From positions 2,550,377 to 2,614,376 of the forward strand of contig SCFE01000022.1 of NCBI GenBank assembly GCA_004352715.1: DNA of 64,000 nt, read 5' to 3'. Origin of the DNA: Hofstenia miamia. Taxonomy: Eukaryota > Xenacoelomorpha > Acoela. The position numbers and the translations under genes are program-made. The notes beneath the pieces were generated by a model. That model saw only the letters and a program-made list of their open reading frames with translations, ran no database searches and was not told the origin of the DNA. This document shows, one piece after another, positions 8,659-22,567 of this stretch (its first letter is position 1; every line of letters begins with the position of its first letter).

Positions 8659-9658
8659 NNNNNNNNNNNNNNNNNNNNNNNNNNNNNNNNNNNNNNNNNN
8701 NNNNNNNNNNNNNNNNNNNNNNNNNNNNNNNNNNNNNNNNNNNNNNNNNNNNNNNNNNNNNNNNNNNNNNNNNNNNNNNNNNNNNNNNNNNNNNNNNNNN
8801 NNNNNNNNNNNNNNNNNNNNNNNNNNNNNNNNNNNNNNNNNNNNNNNNNNNNNNNNNNNNNNNNNNNNNNNNNNNNNNNNNNNNNNNNNNNNNNNNNNNN
8901 NNNNNNNNNNNNNNNNNNNNNNNNNNNNNNNNNNNNNNNNNNNNNNNNNNNNNNNNNNNNNNNNNNNNNNNNNNNNNNNNNNNNNNNNNNNNNNNNNNNN
9001 NNNNNNNNNNNNNNNNNNNNNNNNNNNNNNNNNNNNNNNNNNNNNNNNNNNNNNNNNNNNNNNNNNNNNNNNNNNNNNNNNNNNNNNNNNNNNNNNNNNN
9101 NNNNNNNNNNNNNNNNNNNNNNNNNNNNNNNNNNNNNNNNNNNNNNNNNNNNNNNNNNNNNNNNNNNNNNNNNNNNNNNNNNNNNNNNNNNNNNNNNNNN
9201 NNNNNNNNNNNNNNNNNNNNNNNNNNNNNNNNNNNNNNNNNNNNNNNNNNNNNNNNNNNNNNNNNNNNNNNNNNNNNNNNNNNNNNNNNNNNNNNNNNNN
9301 NNNNNNNNNNNNNNNNNNNNNNNNNNNNNNNNNNNNNNNNNNNNNNNNNNNNNNNNNNNNNNNNNNNNNNNNNNNNNNNNNNNNNNNNNNNNNNNNNNNN
9401 NNNNNNNNNNNNNNNNNNNNNNNNNNNNNNNNNNNNNNNNNNNNNNNNNNNNNNNNNNNNNNNNNNNNNNNNNNNNNNNNNNNNNNNNNNNNNNNNNNNN
9501 NNNNNNNNNNNNNNNNNNNNNNNNNNNNNNNNNNNNNNNNNNNNNNNNNNNNNNNNNNNNNNNNNNNNNNNNNNNNNNNNNNNNNNNNNNNNNNNNNNNN
9601 NNNNNNNNNNNNNNNNNNNNNNNNNNNNNNNNNNNNNNNNNNNNNNNNNNNNNNNNNN
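8659..9658. other. Assembly gap, 1000 N
   Basis: Exactly 1000 N, a conventional unknown-size scaffold gap between Polinton sequence and the DPM1 contig. Confidence 0.99.
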
Positions 9659-9667
9659 GGGGGGGGG

Positions 9668-10350
9668 GTCATTTACATCGATGAGTGGGCTCATTAGTAT
9701 GCTCCATCCGCACTTTTAACACTAGTAAAAGCAATTCGGCAAAAAGATCAAGAATTTTGTGCCTTGGCTTTACGTCCTGTCAACTAATAATTTGATAATA
9801 AGACTATTGAAGAGAATCATAATTCAAGCCATTTTAGCGCAAACAAGGTACAAAATGATTTGCTGGATGCTGGTTATTGGAGCAAAAAAATGCGATTACG
9901 ATTTGAACCTATTACAGTGAAATGTGGTATGTACTCGAGCAAAAAGTATAACAGCCACTAAGTCCTGTACTGGTTAATTACCCCGTGAGTTTGTCACAGT
10001 TGACATAGCCGCTCCTCTATCTACATCAAACTTTTACAGGCTTATTGTGCTTGGACCAACACGGGTTTTGTATTCTGCCAATGGTTGACAATTTGTTTCA
10101 ACATTGTTTAGCCAAATGCTGAAAACGCACAAAATTTATGTTAGCAATACCCCTCAAGGCAATGGTGTGATAGAATACATGCATTCTACTTTAAAAGACA
10201 GACTACGATCGATTGCATTGGAAGGATGATCTTGGGCAAAGGGTTTATCAGAAGCAGTCTTCAACATTGATCGACATGAGAACGCTACTGGAAGCCCCTG
10301 GTGACTGGTTAAATGTTAGCCAACGACAATCTTATATTTTACCCTGCCCA
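9668..10350 (+). pseudogene. Dead LTR-retrotransposon integrase core
   Basis: Conceptual translation shows VTVDIAAPLSTS near 9990-10030 (first Asp context), a degenerate second-Asp region with a stop near 10085, and NTPQGNGVIEYMHSTLKDRL at 10147-10206 (third, Glu-containing motif). Upstream, LLTLVKAIRQKDQEFCALAL (9710-9770) resembles the linker before a gypsy integrase. Stops and a shortened distance between the second and third motifs mark it as inactive. Best read as Ty3/gypsy-type. It lies downstream of DPM1 on the opposite strand. Confidence 0.65.
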
Positions 10351-10506
10351 ACTGAAATCTACCCAAAGAATTTTCTCCCAACAAGAGAAGCACAAATTTG
10401 TTGTGAAAGCATTACTACAACTTACATATTTAGTGCGAATGCAATTTGTGATGAATATTATTTTATTATGATCAACTTTTCAAAGCTTTTCTTTCATCTT
10501 TGTTGA

Positions 10507-10890
10507 AGTGATCTTTAACAACCTCGCCTTAAACTTAAAGCGCAGGTTCGTTCTTACAAGAGTAAATCATTACATTGTTACATTATTAAGTAAACGTTAT
10601 CTTGCTTTCATTAACAGTGAAGGTTTGAGGCTTTCATAAATCAAAACCTCTTTTAAATCTTTTACGTTAACACAACTTCTCCAAGAGAGAATTAAGCCCT
10701 TGAGTTGTAAGTTCAAGAAATTTCCTGACAATGCTACTTAGCGAAATATATTGGTGATTCCGTTTCTATTCAAATTGTTAAAATTCCTTAAAAATGAAGA
10801 ATAAATTACTCTATTTAAATACATTCTTGACTGTCAAATAAAATTAAAACATTGAAAATTAGCGTTAAATAAAAGACTCGAATAAAAATA
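10507..10890. other. Non-coding stretch downstream of DPM1
   Basis: No ORF, RNA gene or repeat recognised. AT-rich, and includes AATAAA-type signals for the minus strand (for example TTTATT on plus near 10678 and 10794) that could serve as DPM1 polyadenylation sites. Confidence 0.4.
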
Positions 10891-13758
<2,868 letters not shown>

Positions 13759-15827
13759 CTACAATATCAATTGAGTAAGAAATATATAGTAAATACATAA
13801 CAATTTGTTTAAAAAGTGTGTATATAGGGTTCAATTTCCAAAAATCCATACTACAGAAGAGCTAGTCAGGTTTCTGTATGTAAGGAAATATCTGAAAATG
13901 TCTTACAAATATTGAGCTATTTAAACTTACGAAACTGTATATACATTTGAAAATATTTGATCTCCGCAAAATATTGGTGCATACCATAAAGTATGAGACA
14001 TAAAAAATGACTCAAACAATTGTTTTTGATGCATGTGTGTGTAGAGTATTATTTTAAAATGAATGAAAACTATTAATTTATTTCATTTTATATGCACATT
14101 TTATGCGTATATTTTTCCGAACTGGGCCTTACTGTGATTCAATCAATGAAGAAATAAATAATGTTCATGATAATTATAATAATATTGTTCGAGCAACAAT
14201 TTTCAGATAGTTAAACTACGTTAATAAGCCAAGTTCATGAAAAAAAAATCTGCAAGGACTGTTGCCATAGTCACCGTTATGATTAAATCAGAAGAATTTT
14301 AAAAAGTTGTGTTGAATAAGTCAATGGATAGCACTCGATATAGACGCAATTCACGGCAATGCCCGCAAAATTTCTAAACAAAGAAAGCTTCCTGGAACAA
14401 AAGAAGGTTGTTATTGTAAAACAACCGACTATAACATTTTAGGACAAAATAATTTTAATAAAAAACAAACTAGACTAATTCAATCCTATACATGTTTTTA
14501 TTAAAATTTTTTAAATTTTAAACTAACACAGAACTGTTCCTTTTGAATCTTCCTTCTTAAATAGACTTATATATTGGACTATTCACTTAGAACCTATAAA
14601 CATTAAGTCAGATGCAAGTAATAGATTCCTTGCATTTTATAAAAAAATAATTTTTCGATATTCTATCTTGAAAATAGGGATAGAATACTTGACACAAAAC
14701 CAAAACAAACTGTAGCGAGTAAGAAATCTGTGTATTTCGAATAATTAGGAAATAATAATGTATTAACTCTTTACCGTATTGGGTCTACAGACACCAAACC
14801 GTATTTTGTTCCTTATTATGATGTACAATTTAATCTCAATCAAATTTGCTATTGTATTGTGATATCCTAGATTCGCATGTATGCATAACTAAGATTTACT
14901 AATAATACATCCAAAAACAGTGATTCAAAACATATTGCACTTAACTTACTTAATGTACTGATAAAATGGGAACTTCTACTCAATAATAATGAACAAAGAT
15001 TTAAGAATGAATTCATGTATTGTGCAATTATTTCAGAAAACAATTGGATGCTATTAATTGCTTAAATAAGTGAAATAATTCATTTTAAAAAAAGAATATG
15101 GGAAAAGAAGAATATATTGTATCAAATTGATGTCCTTTATCAAAGTACTGCATAACACTGCTGTACAAAAATCCGGACAAACTTCTTAATTAAGAGAAAT
15201 ATCTTTAAAATGTAGCATTGGTGAATATGAGATAATTGCCACAAGAGTTTCTTGCGCTAAAGCAAACATGCAACTGAGTACCTCTCAATCTTAAGAGAAA
15301 CAGCACCCATTTAATAAATTTTCATAATTGTTCTAATTTTCGCCAAAACTGAGATCCATGACATACCTTCAGGTAGAGTTATCCGAAGCATGTATATTTT
15401 ATTTCAATGCTAGTGGAATAATCAAATCGACATTGTTTTTTAAGTTCGATTTTTTATCCCCTAGATAGCCAAATTCAATTTCTATTTAAATATAAAATAC
15501 ATTTGCTAAGAGTTTAGTATGACCAATTTTCTTAGTTTTCTTGTTTAGGTAAAAAATTATTTTCTATTAACTTTGTCATGACCAGCTATAATGGAAATAT
15601 TTAAAACTAGGCCCCTGCGAGTTTATATTTTTGGTTCGATTCGAGTTGGAATTTTTTTTCTCGTTAGGTTAAGCTATATATAACTGTGCTACCCTATAAA
15701 AAAGGAAATGTGCAACAGAAATACATGTTAAACTACACGGGAGAAGCTATGCCTGATTGCTTCTTCTACATTACAGGAAAAATTGAAGAAAAATAGATAC
15801 CAATCAAGCTAATTTCAAGCTGGTTTT
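13759..15827. other. Non-coding stretch upstream of the visible DPM1 exons
   Basis: Presumably DPM1 intron. I searched the minus strand for the missing DPM1 N-terminal motif (DDGSPDGT-like) and saw none. No other gene or repeat recognised. Confidence 0.5.
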
Positions 15828-15882
15828 GAGTACTCGAAATTTCGAGTTGTGTTTTTCGACCTCGAGTCGAATTCGAGTACTC
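15828..15882. repeat. Hairpin-capable GAGTACTCG...CGAGTACTC
   Basis: 9-bp inverted arms (15828-15836 and 15874-15882) enclose further self-complementary blocks: CTCGAAATTTCGAG is a perfect 14-bp palindrome. It is GC-richer than its surroundings and next to a TA microsatellite. Confidence 0.6.
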
Positions 15883-15898
15883 ACGGAGTGCTAACATG

Positions 15899-15924
15899 AA
15901 TATATATATATATATATATATATA
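15899..15924. repeat. (TA)n microsatellite
   Basis: About 12 TA units ending directly at an ATG (15925). Polinton genes here also have TATATA next to their ATGs, so it could be an expanded promoter motif, but a plain microsatellite is as likely. Confidence 0.9.
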
Positions 15925-16125
15925 ATGAAAATGTCATTGATGTCTTCACCAAACATCCTTAATACAAAAGTATCAACAGAAGTTTTCTTCGAAAACTTAT
16001 GTAAACAATCTAAATTCAATAAACATGAAGAAGAAGAATATAAATTTGAAATAAAAAAGTTATATAACTATGTAAACACAAAGATTAAAATTCCTAACAA
16101 CGGAAAAACGAAACAAATGCATTAA
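15925..16125 (+). CDS. Hypothetical 66-residue protein before the gap
   Basis: Starts MKMSLMSSPNILNTKVSTEV, is Lys/Glu/Asn-rich and ends at TAA 16123-16125. Codon use is AT-rich like the neighbouring Polinton genes, and TATATA abuts the ATG. I do not recognise it. It may be the head of a Polinton gene whose remainder is lost in the gap at 16147, or chance. Confidence 0.3.
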   Translation: MKMSLMSSPNILNTKVSTEVFFENLCKQSKFNKHEEEEYKFEIKKLYNYVNTKIKIPNNGKTKQMH

Positions 16126-16146
16126 GAAACCTATCAGAAGACAAAA

Positions 16147-17146
16147 NNNNNNNNNNNNNNNNNNNNNNNNNNNNNNNNNNNNNNNNNNNNNNNNNNNNNN
16201 NNNNNNNNNNNNNNNNNNNNNNNNNNNNNNNNNNNNNNNNNNNNNNNNNNNNNNNNNNNNNNNNNNNNNNNNNNNNNNNNNNNNNNNNNNNNNNNNNNNN
16301 NNNNNNNNNNNNNNNNNNNNNNNNNNNNNNNNNNNNNNNNNNNNNNNNNNNNNNNNNNNNNNNNNNNNNNNNNNNNNNNNNNNNNNNNNNNNNNNNNNNN
16401 NNNNNNNNNNNNNNNNNNNNNNNNNNNNNNNNNNNNNNNNNNNNNNNNNNNNNNNNNNNNNNNNNNNNNNNNNNNNNNNNNNNNNNNNNNNNNNNNNNNN
16501 NNNNNNNNNNNNNNNNNNNNNNNNNNNNNNNNNNNNNNNNNNNNNNNNNNNNNNNNNNNNNNNNNNNNNNNNNNNNNNNNNNNNNNNNNNNNNNNNNNNN
16601 NNNNNNNNNNNNNNNNNNNNNNNNNNNNNNNNNNNNNNNNNNNNNNNNNNNNNNNNNNNNNNNNNNNNNNNNNNNNNNNNNNNNNNNNNNNNNNNNNNNN
16701 NNNNNNNNNNNNNNNNNNNNNNNNNNNNNNNNNNNNNNNNNNNNNNNNNNNNNNNNNNNNNNNNNNNNNNNNNNNNNNNNNNNNNNNNNNNNNNNNNNNN
16801 NNNNNNNNNNNNNNNNNNNNNNNNNNNNNNNNNNNNNNNNNNNNNNNNNNNNNNNNNNNNNNNNNNNNNNNNNNNNNNNNNNNNNNNNNNNNNNNNNNNN
16901 NNNNNNNNNNNNNNNNNNNNNNNNNNNNNNNNNNNNNNNNNNNNNNNNNNNNNNNNNNNNNNNNNNNNNNNNNNNNNNNNNNNNNNNNNNNNNNNNNNNN
17001 NNNNNNNNNNNNNNNNNNNNNNNNNNNNNNNNNNNNNNNNNNNNNNNNNNNNNNNNNNNNNNNNNNNNNNNNNNNNNNNNNNNNNNNNNNNNNNNNNNNN
17101 NNNNNNNNNNNNNNNNNNNNNNNNNNNNNNNNNNNNNNNNNNNNNN
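16147..17146. other. Assembly gap, 1000 N
   Basis: Exactly 1000 N, an unknown-size scaffold gap between the DPM1 contig and Polinton capsid genes. Confidence 0.99.
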
Positions 17147-17469
17147 ATAATAACCATCCAATGCTAATTAAAAAAACTACAATTTCAAATCATATTCCTA
17201 ACATTACAAAAGGAATTGATAACATTTTAATTCATTGTTCTCTGATAAGTGATAGCATATATAATGGAAATTCTAGTGATATAGTATTTACTTTTCCTAC
17301 AAATGATTTAGTATCAAGTTATCCATTTACAAAACAACCTTTGCGCAAATTATTCAACAAAATCAACACAAATGAAATAAGAGAAATAAGAATATACATT
17401 ACTGATAGTCAAAATCAAATTATTAATTTAAATGATAATCATGTTCACTTAGTATTTTTAATCAAATAA
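17147..17469 (+). CDS. Polinton minor capsid (penton-like) protein, 3' part
   Basis: The open frame enters from the gap with NHPMLIKKTT and continues NILIHCSLISDSIYNG, then FTFPTNDLVSSYPF, KQPLRKLFNKINTNEIREIRIYITDSQ and HVHLVFLIK before TAA at 17467-17469. Polinton penton homologues end with this series: a 'YV(H)C.(L)I' strand, a short loop, 'I.EI.I.I.D..G' and a final beta strand. The first ~37 bases match the end of the 5' part at 7968-8004 with a few differences, so the two fragments complement each other but may come from different copies. Confidence 0.75.
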
Positions 17470-17509
17470 GATTATTGTTAAAATTGTGGGAATAATGATT
17501 TTCTTAAGG

Positions 17510-17527
17510 AGAACTTTGTTCTCTGTT
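17510..17527. promoter_or_regulatory. AGAAC-TTT-GTTCT palindrome block, second copy
   Basis: Identical 18 bases to 7468-7485. Lies after the penton-like stop (17469) and 52 bases before the ATG at 17562. Confidence 0.45.
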
Positions 17528-17561
17528 GTGAAATTAATTTTCACTCCTTCCTTATATAGAC

Positions 17562-17867
17562 ATGACTAAATATAAGAAAGCTTATGAAAACTATTTAAGG
17601 GTTAATTTTAATAACACACAGGTAGAGAATACTCCCCTTTTAAAAGAAACAAATTTAACCACAGGTAAAGGAACTTCCCCCTTAAAGATTAACTCACAAG
17701 TAACAAGCAATAATAAAAAGTTAGAAACACCAAATGAACAAAAGGGAATGGAGATACAAATGTTGTTTAAAAAGTTTTCCAAGAATGAGCCCCAGAAGTT
17801 TGACAATATAAGGACAAGATTTTTAAAACTATTGCAAAATGATTTTCTTTTTCCTTATATAGTAAAA
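17562..17867 (+). CDS. Small Polinton protein of unknown function upstream of the major capsid gene
   Basis: ATG at 17562, preceded by CTTATATAGAC. The frame starts MTKYKKAYENYLRVNF and contains a low-complexity Thr/Asn/Lys region with TGKGTSPLKI. It runs without a stop into the in-frame start of the capsid gene at 17868, but a second TTATATAG motif (17855-17862) argues that the two are separate genes and that this one has lost its stop and 3' end. No domain recognised. Position between penton-like and major capsid genes suggests a virion component. Confidence 0.45.
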
Positions 17868-18406
17868 ATGACTGACATTAATGCTTATATAGATGTGAAA
17901 TTTAAAATAGTTAAACTTGATAACACAGGATTTGCTTCAGCAGATAATGTTTCCATTAGTCTACTCACTTTTTAACAGAGTCTTTGTGGAGTATAACAAT
18001 ACTTCTACTACAAATCTTACTAATTTTTCAAAAGTCACCCATTTACACAAAATTTTTGAGTACTCAGAATCTTATTTGAAAACTGCGCAAAATGAATTCT
18101 TCTACAAGGATAAGGATGATAAAATAGAACTTCTAAAAGATGGAAATGAAATTAATACAATTTTTTATCTTGGTAAAGTTGATTTTTTCAGAGGATTAAG
18201 ACATAGTATTTTACCTGCAGGCGAGGTTCAAGTAAATCTTGAATTAGCAAAAGATGACAATGTGATATTCAATCCAGCTGGAAATGGAAAACTAGTTGTC
18301 ACTCAATTACATCTCTTTGTACCACAATTAGCATTCAATCCTAGTGGAAGAAAGATGTATTTGAATAGTTTTATAAATAATAAATGGGTGTATATAAGAA
18401 ACACAT
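17868..18406 (+). pseudogene. Polinton major capsid protein (double jelly roll), broken and shortened
   Basis: ATG at 17868 follows TTATATAG. The protein begins MTDINAYIDVKFKIVK...ASADNVS. A frame change near 17950 (first frame stops at 17973-17975) is followed by SLFNRVFVEYNNTS, HKIFEYSESYLKTAQNEFFYKD, then VDFFRGLRHSILPAGEVQV and KLVVTQLHLFVP. These match the order of the Polinton/adintovirus double-jelly-roll capsid protein: 'SLF..V.V..N' strand, 'L.Y....K..L....FY.D', then 'DFFR..R.L..G..V.I.L'. Native proteins have roughly 500-650 residues; here fewer than 200 remain, so the N-terminal strands and middle are deleted. It is cut by a single N at 18407. Confidence 0.75.
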
Positions 18407-18420
18407 NTTCTTTAATATAA

Positions 18421-19035
18421 TGCTAAAATTTTTAATGAGACCTGTACCTGTCACCCTGATGTGAAACAGACATTGATTCACAATATTTAAAATTGTGATT
18501 CTCTCTTTAACCAAATTGTGAATAACTTTATGCATTCTTGATATTTTTATTGAGACCTGTACTTAAACCTGACCTGGCCCCAAACCAAAACTTTGAATTT
18601 GATTTGATGCTGCAAATTTTTCTCCAATATTTGCAATAAATTTGAAGGAAATTTACTTAACAAGTTAAAGAAGGAGCACTGTTTCCACTGAATTTTAGTT
18701 TCATTTTCATATACTACTAAAATAGCATTGTTGCCATATTGACATATTTCAAACTACCAACATTATGCATAGGGAGTTAATTCAAATACAAATTTCCACA
18801 ATATTCGACCTGTTACTTTAGTGTCATTTATTGCTTAGTTAATGAGGGAATATGAAATTAATATATTATGTTTCAACATTTGTAAAATTTTAAATTTAGT
18901 AGAAAATTATTCTTTAAAAAATTAATATTAAAAATATAATTAGAAATATATAATGAATGGAAATATATAAATTACAAACTATGTTGTTTCAAATATATTA
19001 TTTGGGTGTTAATACTTTCCAATTGATTCAGAATT
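18421..19035. other. Non-coding AT-rich stretch
   Basis: No gene recognised. Two imperfect copies of a GAGACCTGTAC...ACCTG phrase (near 18438 and 18545) suggest a small local duplication. Confidence 0.4.
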
Positions 19036-19323
19036 ATGACACAGCAACAGGATTTTTATCAGTTAACAGAAAGAATCTTCCCTCACATTAATCAATCAAA
19101 AAGGACTGCCTACTTGGAGCTAGTGAAGAGTTATGGTTTAAAGTACAATTTGAATGCATTTTCTGTAAATATTGATGACATGGAGCAGGAAACAATTGCC
19201 AATAGAAGATTGGAAGTCATCAATAAATACCAATCAAGTATATTTGGCAAAAATTATCATAATTTGTCATTTACTGACATTAATATAGACACAACATCAA
19301 GAGACAAGTGTATTGAAAGTTAA
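19036..19323 (+). CDS. Hypothetical 95-residue ORF
   Basis: ATG start, TTERIFPHINQSKRTAYLE-like polar sequence, stop at 19321-19323. Composition is protein-like (few Lys/Asn homopolymers) and the flanking DNA is non-coding. I do not recognise it. It may be an exon or a remnant of a transposon ORF. Confidence 0.25.
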   Translation: MTQQQDFYQLTERIFPHINQSKRTAYLELVKSYGLKYNLNAFSVNIDDMEQETIANRRLEVINKYQSSIFGKNYHNLSFTDINIDTTSRDKCIES

Positions 19324-19664
19324 AAGCATCTGGAAAGAGCTGAAATTTCAACAAATCACAAAGGTTTGTATTTCACTGCTCTGAAAGGAAGTGTGCCCTT
19401 CAATTAAAAAATCTATGCAAGAGCCCAATTGCAGTAGCAAGACTGTTAAATTGAAAGACATTCAACTTTCTACAAAATCAATTAGGTTCCTTATTAAATT
19501 TTACCAATTAGCTACTGTAAAAGAAGAACTTTTAAGATCAATGCTCCCCCAATGATTCTTCATGGCAAATTGGAAGTGTATTTCTTAATATTATAAAATT
19601 TTGTAAAGATTTTCTATGATTCTGTATAAATTGGTGTCTCTAATATATATGTTTCTTTTGTTAT

Positions 19665-19905
19665 ATCCCATCCTTACAGAATTTAGTGGAAGCAATGCTT
19701 CCAATTTTTCAAATTTATATTTCAAAACTATGTCCCGTCCTTACAGAATTTAGTGGAAGCAGTGCTTTCATTTTTTCTAATTTATATTTCAAAACTATGT
19801 CCCATCCTTACAGAATTTAGTGGAAGAAGTTCTTCCACTTTTTTCAAATTTATATTTCAAAACTATATTACATCCTTACAGAATTTAGTAGAAGCACTGA
19901 ATTTC
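19665..19905. repeat. 67-bp tandem repeat, about 3.5 units, each with a hairpin
   Basis: Units start CC(A/G)TCCTTACAGAATTTAGTGG at about 19668, 19735, 19803 and 19871. The first three contain GGAAGCA-A-TGCTTCC, GGAAGCA-G-TGCTTTC and GTGGAAGAA-G-TTCTTCCAC, i.e. stem-loops whose arms change together. The fourth is degraded. Confidence 0.75.
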
Positions 19906-20219
19906 ATGTAAAAATTCTGAACAACAAGTGGTTTTGGGAACATTTGTGTGATGTCTGTAAAAGGCAGGTTTTCTAAAAAATGCAAAAAATTGCATGAAAA
20001 CATATTGGTACATAGTTGAAATGAGGTTATATTTAAATAATTATTTATACAGGTATGGCCATAGTTTTTTTTTACACCTGGCTATAAAATCCAAAATTTC
20101 TAAAAAAAACGCCTTTTTTGTTATCTAAATCAATAGAAAAGTGTAAAAATTTATTGAAAACTGATCATTATTAGAAACCCATATATAGAACCCCAAATTT
20201 TATTACTACTGATAGCAAT

Positions 20220-21310
20220 GAAAACTGCTCTGTGAGAGTTGTGTGTGAATTGGATCTTCTGAATTGTTGATTGAAAAGTATTTTCCATCATATCCAATTC
20301 CTATAATTTCATTAAAAGATGTTTTTTTTCTTATTGCATTTTCCTTGTTTCATTGATATTTAGATTGTATATTATCTCTTGATGTTATGCTATAAATAAT
20401 TTTCAAACCATTGAGTTTCCCACAAAATTGGATTATTAAAGTTACAAACCAGAAAACCCTAGTAATGTATGTAGCTATGCAAAGTCATAAATGAAATAAG
20501 GTGAAAAAACATGCAAAAGTTGATAAACATCTAACATGCAGTTGGCTGTTTTATCAATCATGACACCTTGTTTGAAATCTAGAGTGTTTTTCAAGTTTAT
20601 TGTAAATGCTTACCACAACATTTACTATATTAAAAAACTATTAATTTGTTGGATAGACGAAAATTTTGACTGTCTCCCTCATCATATCCAAACACATTCA
20701 ACTTACACAAACACAATTTTCATAACATTAGCTTTACAAAAAGAAACCTTACAATGAACAAATTATTACTTTTATCTAATCTTTTAATTTGTTATGTAGA
20801 AAGGAAACATTGTTTTGGGTGCACAAGTACTTTTAGATGGGTGAATTAATGCATTACTATTATGGATACATCAGTTTACAATGATTTTCCATGTCAACTA
20901 TGAAAATAAATGTTATACCTCTGTGTAAATTTGCTAGATGTGGATAAGCTCTACACAACAACTCTGTCTGCACAAACCAGCTCATATACAATACGTTTTA
21001 TTTCATGGGTATAATGCCTAAGCACAGTGAATATTTATTCTATTTTTTTTTTGGATATTTGTGAAAGCAAATGTGCTTGGTCATGTATATCAGAGATTTC
21101 AATTTTTTATTGATTTATCAATGGTATATTTCACATTCTTTAGTGGATATTTCTATCTTGTTTTTTAAAATTTGCATCTATTTCATCCAACTATAGTGTT
21201 TAAGTTTAGCAAACCATTTCTCCATTTTGTATTAGGTACCAGAAAATGAGTTTTGCCCCTATCAATTATATTCCTTGTTGTGTGATTAAACATTGTTACA
21301 GCAAACGCAG
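20220..21310 (+). repeat. Interspersed repeat copy (family shared with 51170-52560)
   Basis: Collinear, same-strand similarity to 51170-52560: both contain TTGGAT...GAATTGTTGATTGAAAA, AACATGCAGTTGGCTGTTTTATCAATC, GGGTGAATTAATGCATTACTATTATGGATACAT and GCTCATATACAATACG. The 51-kb copy has an extra internal duplication of the GAATTAATGCATTACT segment. Part is also present inverted at 28010-28150 and 58062-58190. Confidence 0.8.
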
Positions 21311-21350
21311 CTTACAAAATTCATCACTCAGAGCCAAATATATTTTGACT

Positions 21351-22154
21351 TTAACTGTTGGGCATTTTTAAAAATTTCTTAATAATTTTATCAAAAACAT
21401 TACAATGTATTTCAACTTACAAAGTCATCATTAGTCTTACAAATAATTCCCTTTAATTTTTACTTGATTTTATAATAATATTTTATTTCACTAAAATCTT
21501 AATTATTGGTAGCAATAGTTTATGTATGCAATCATCTTTTGTATTTAGACTTGGTTGAAATGATCTAATTAGAATGCTTTCAATAATTTTATGATATCAA
21601 GGAATGCATACAATGAATCTAATTCATTAAATGAGAAAGATAGAATTTATTAAAGAAATAGTAAGATTTGTTTACAAGATCAACAAACCTATTGCAGAGC
21701 TTGGACTTAAATCAACAACTAGCATGTTTGATAAATTTTATTTAATTTATGAAATTCAATGAACCTGTGTTGAAGATTGTAATGGTTATTGGGGAAAGCA
21801 ACTAAACAAAAGAACAAAAAACATGAAACTAATTCAACCATTTCAAAACACCAAAAAAATTGTGGACTAAGTTAGATGCAAAAATTTTAAAGAATACTGA
21901 TGCAAAATATCTTAAAACCACTGAAAGCAATCTAATTAGATCATTTAGACCAAGTCTAAATACAAAAGATGTTTACATATATAAAATATTACTACTAATA
22001 CCTAATTAAGATTTTGTGAAATATAATATTATTACAAATCAAGTAAAAATTAGAGGGAATTATTTGTAAAACTGACAATGACTTTGTAAGTCAAAGTATA
22101 TTTCAATGTTTTTGATAAAATTATTAAAAATTCTTAAAAATACCCAACAGTTAA
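21351..22154. mobile_element. Foldback element with ~220-bp terminal inverted repeats
   Basis: The left end TTAACTGTTGGGCATTTTTA (21351) is the inverse of the right end TAAAAATACCCAACAGTTAA (ending 22154). Similarity continues about 220 bp inward on both sides with ~85% identity, around a ~360-bp unrelated core. No ORF inside. It resembles a MITE or foldback element; no clear target-site duplication is seen. The right half belongs to the long inverted repeat arm. Confidence 0.65.
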
Positions 22155-22567
22155 TTACTTATAATATTATAATTTATTTTTTCAATTATATCAACAAAAT
22201 TCCACCCTATGACAACTATGACAAGATATCATTTCAATTCTTGAGAGACTGAAGATCAAGAAACTATTCATGTGTTAAATTTGATAAAATATAATGAGTC
22301 AATCTTTTATTAATACTTCATTTTATAACTGGAATAAATTGCTAAAGGACTTGAAAATAATAGAGAACCTACAAAATTCAAAAAGAATTAAAACCATTAA
22401 TCATCAAACAAAAGTTTATATCAAGTAGATTATGGATAGGATTTATATTTTATAATAATATTGACTGTAAAATAAATTGAAATTAGTAAACTATCAATAG
22501 CCAGTGAAGATTTTCATTTTTGTTATTATTCATTTTTTTTGTAATTAGTAGTTAATAACACTATTCA

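Noticed and set aside
8437-9694. ORFs running through the gap at 8659-9658
   Set aside because: They consist almost entirely of N; the same applies to long frames over the gaps at 16147, 48485, 54042 and 60911.
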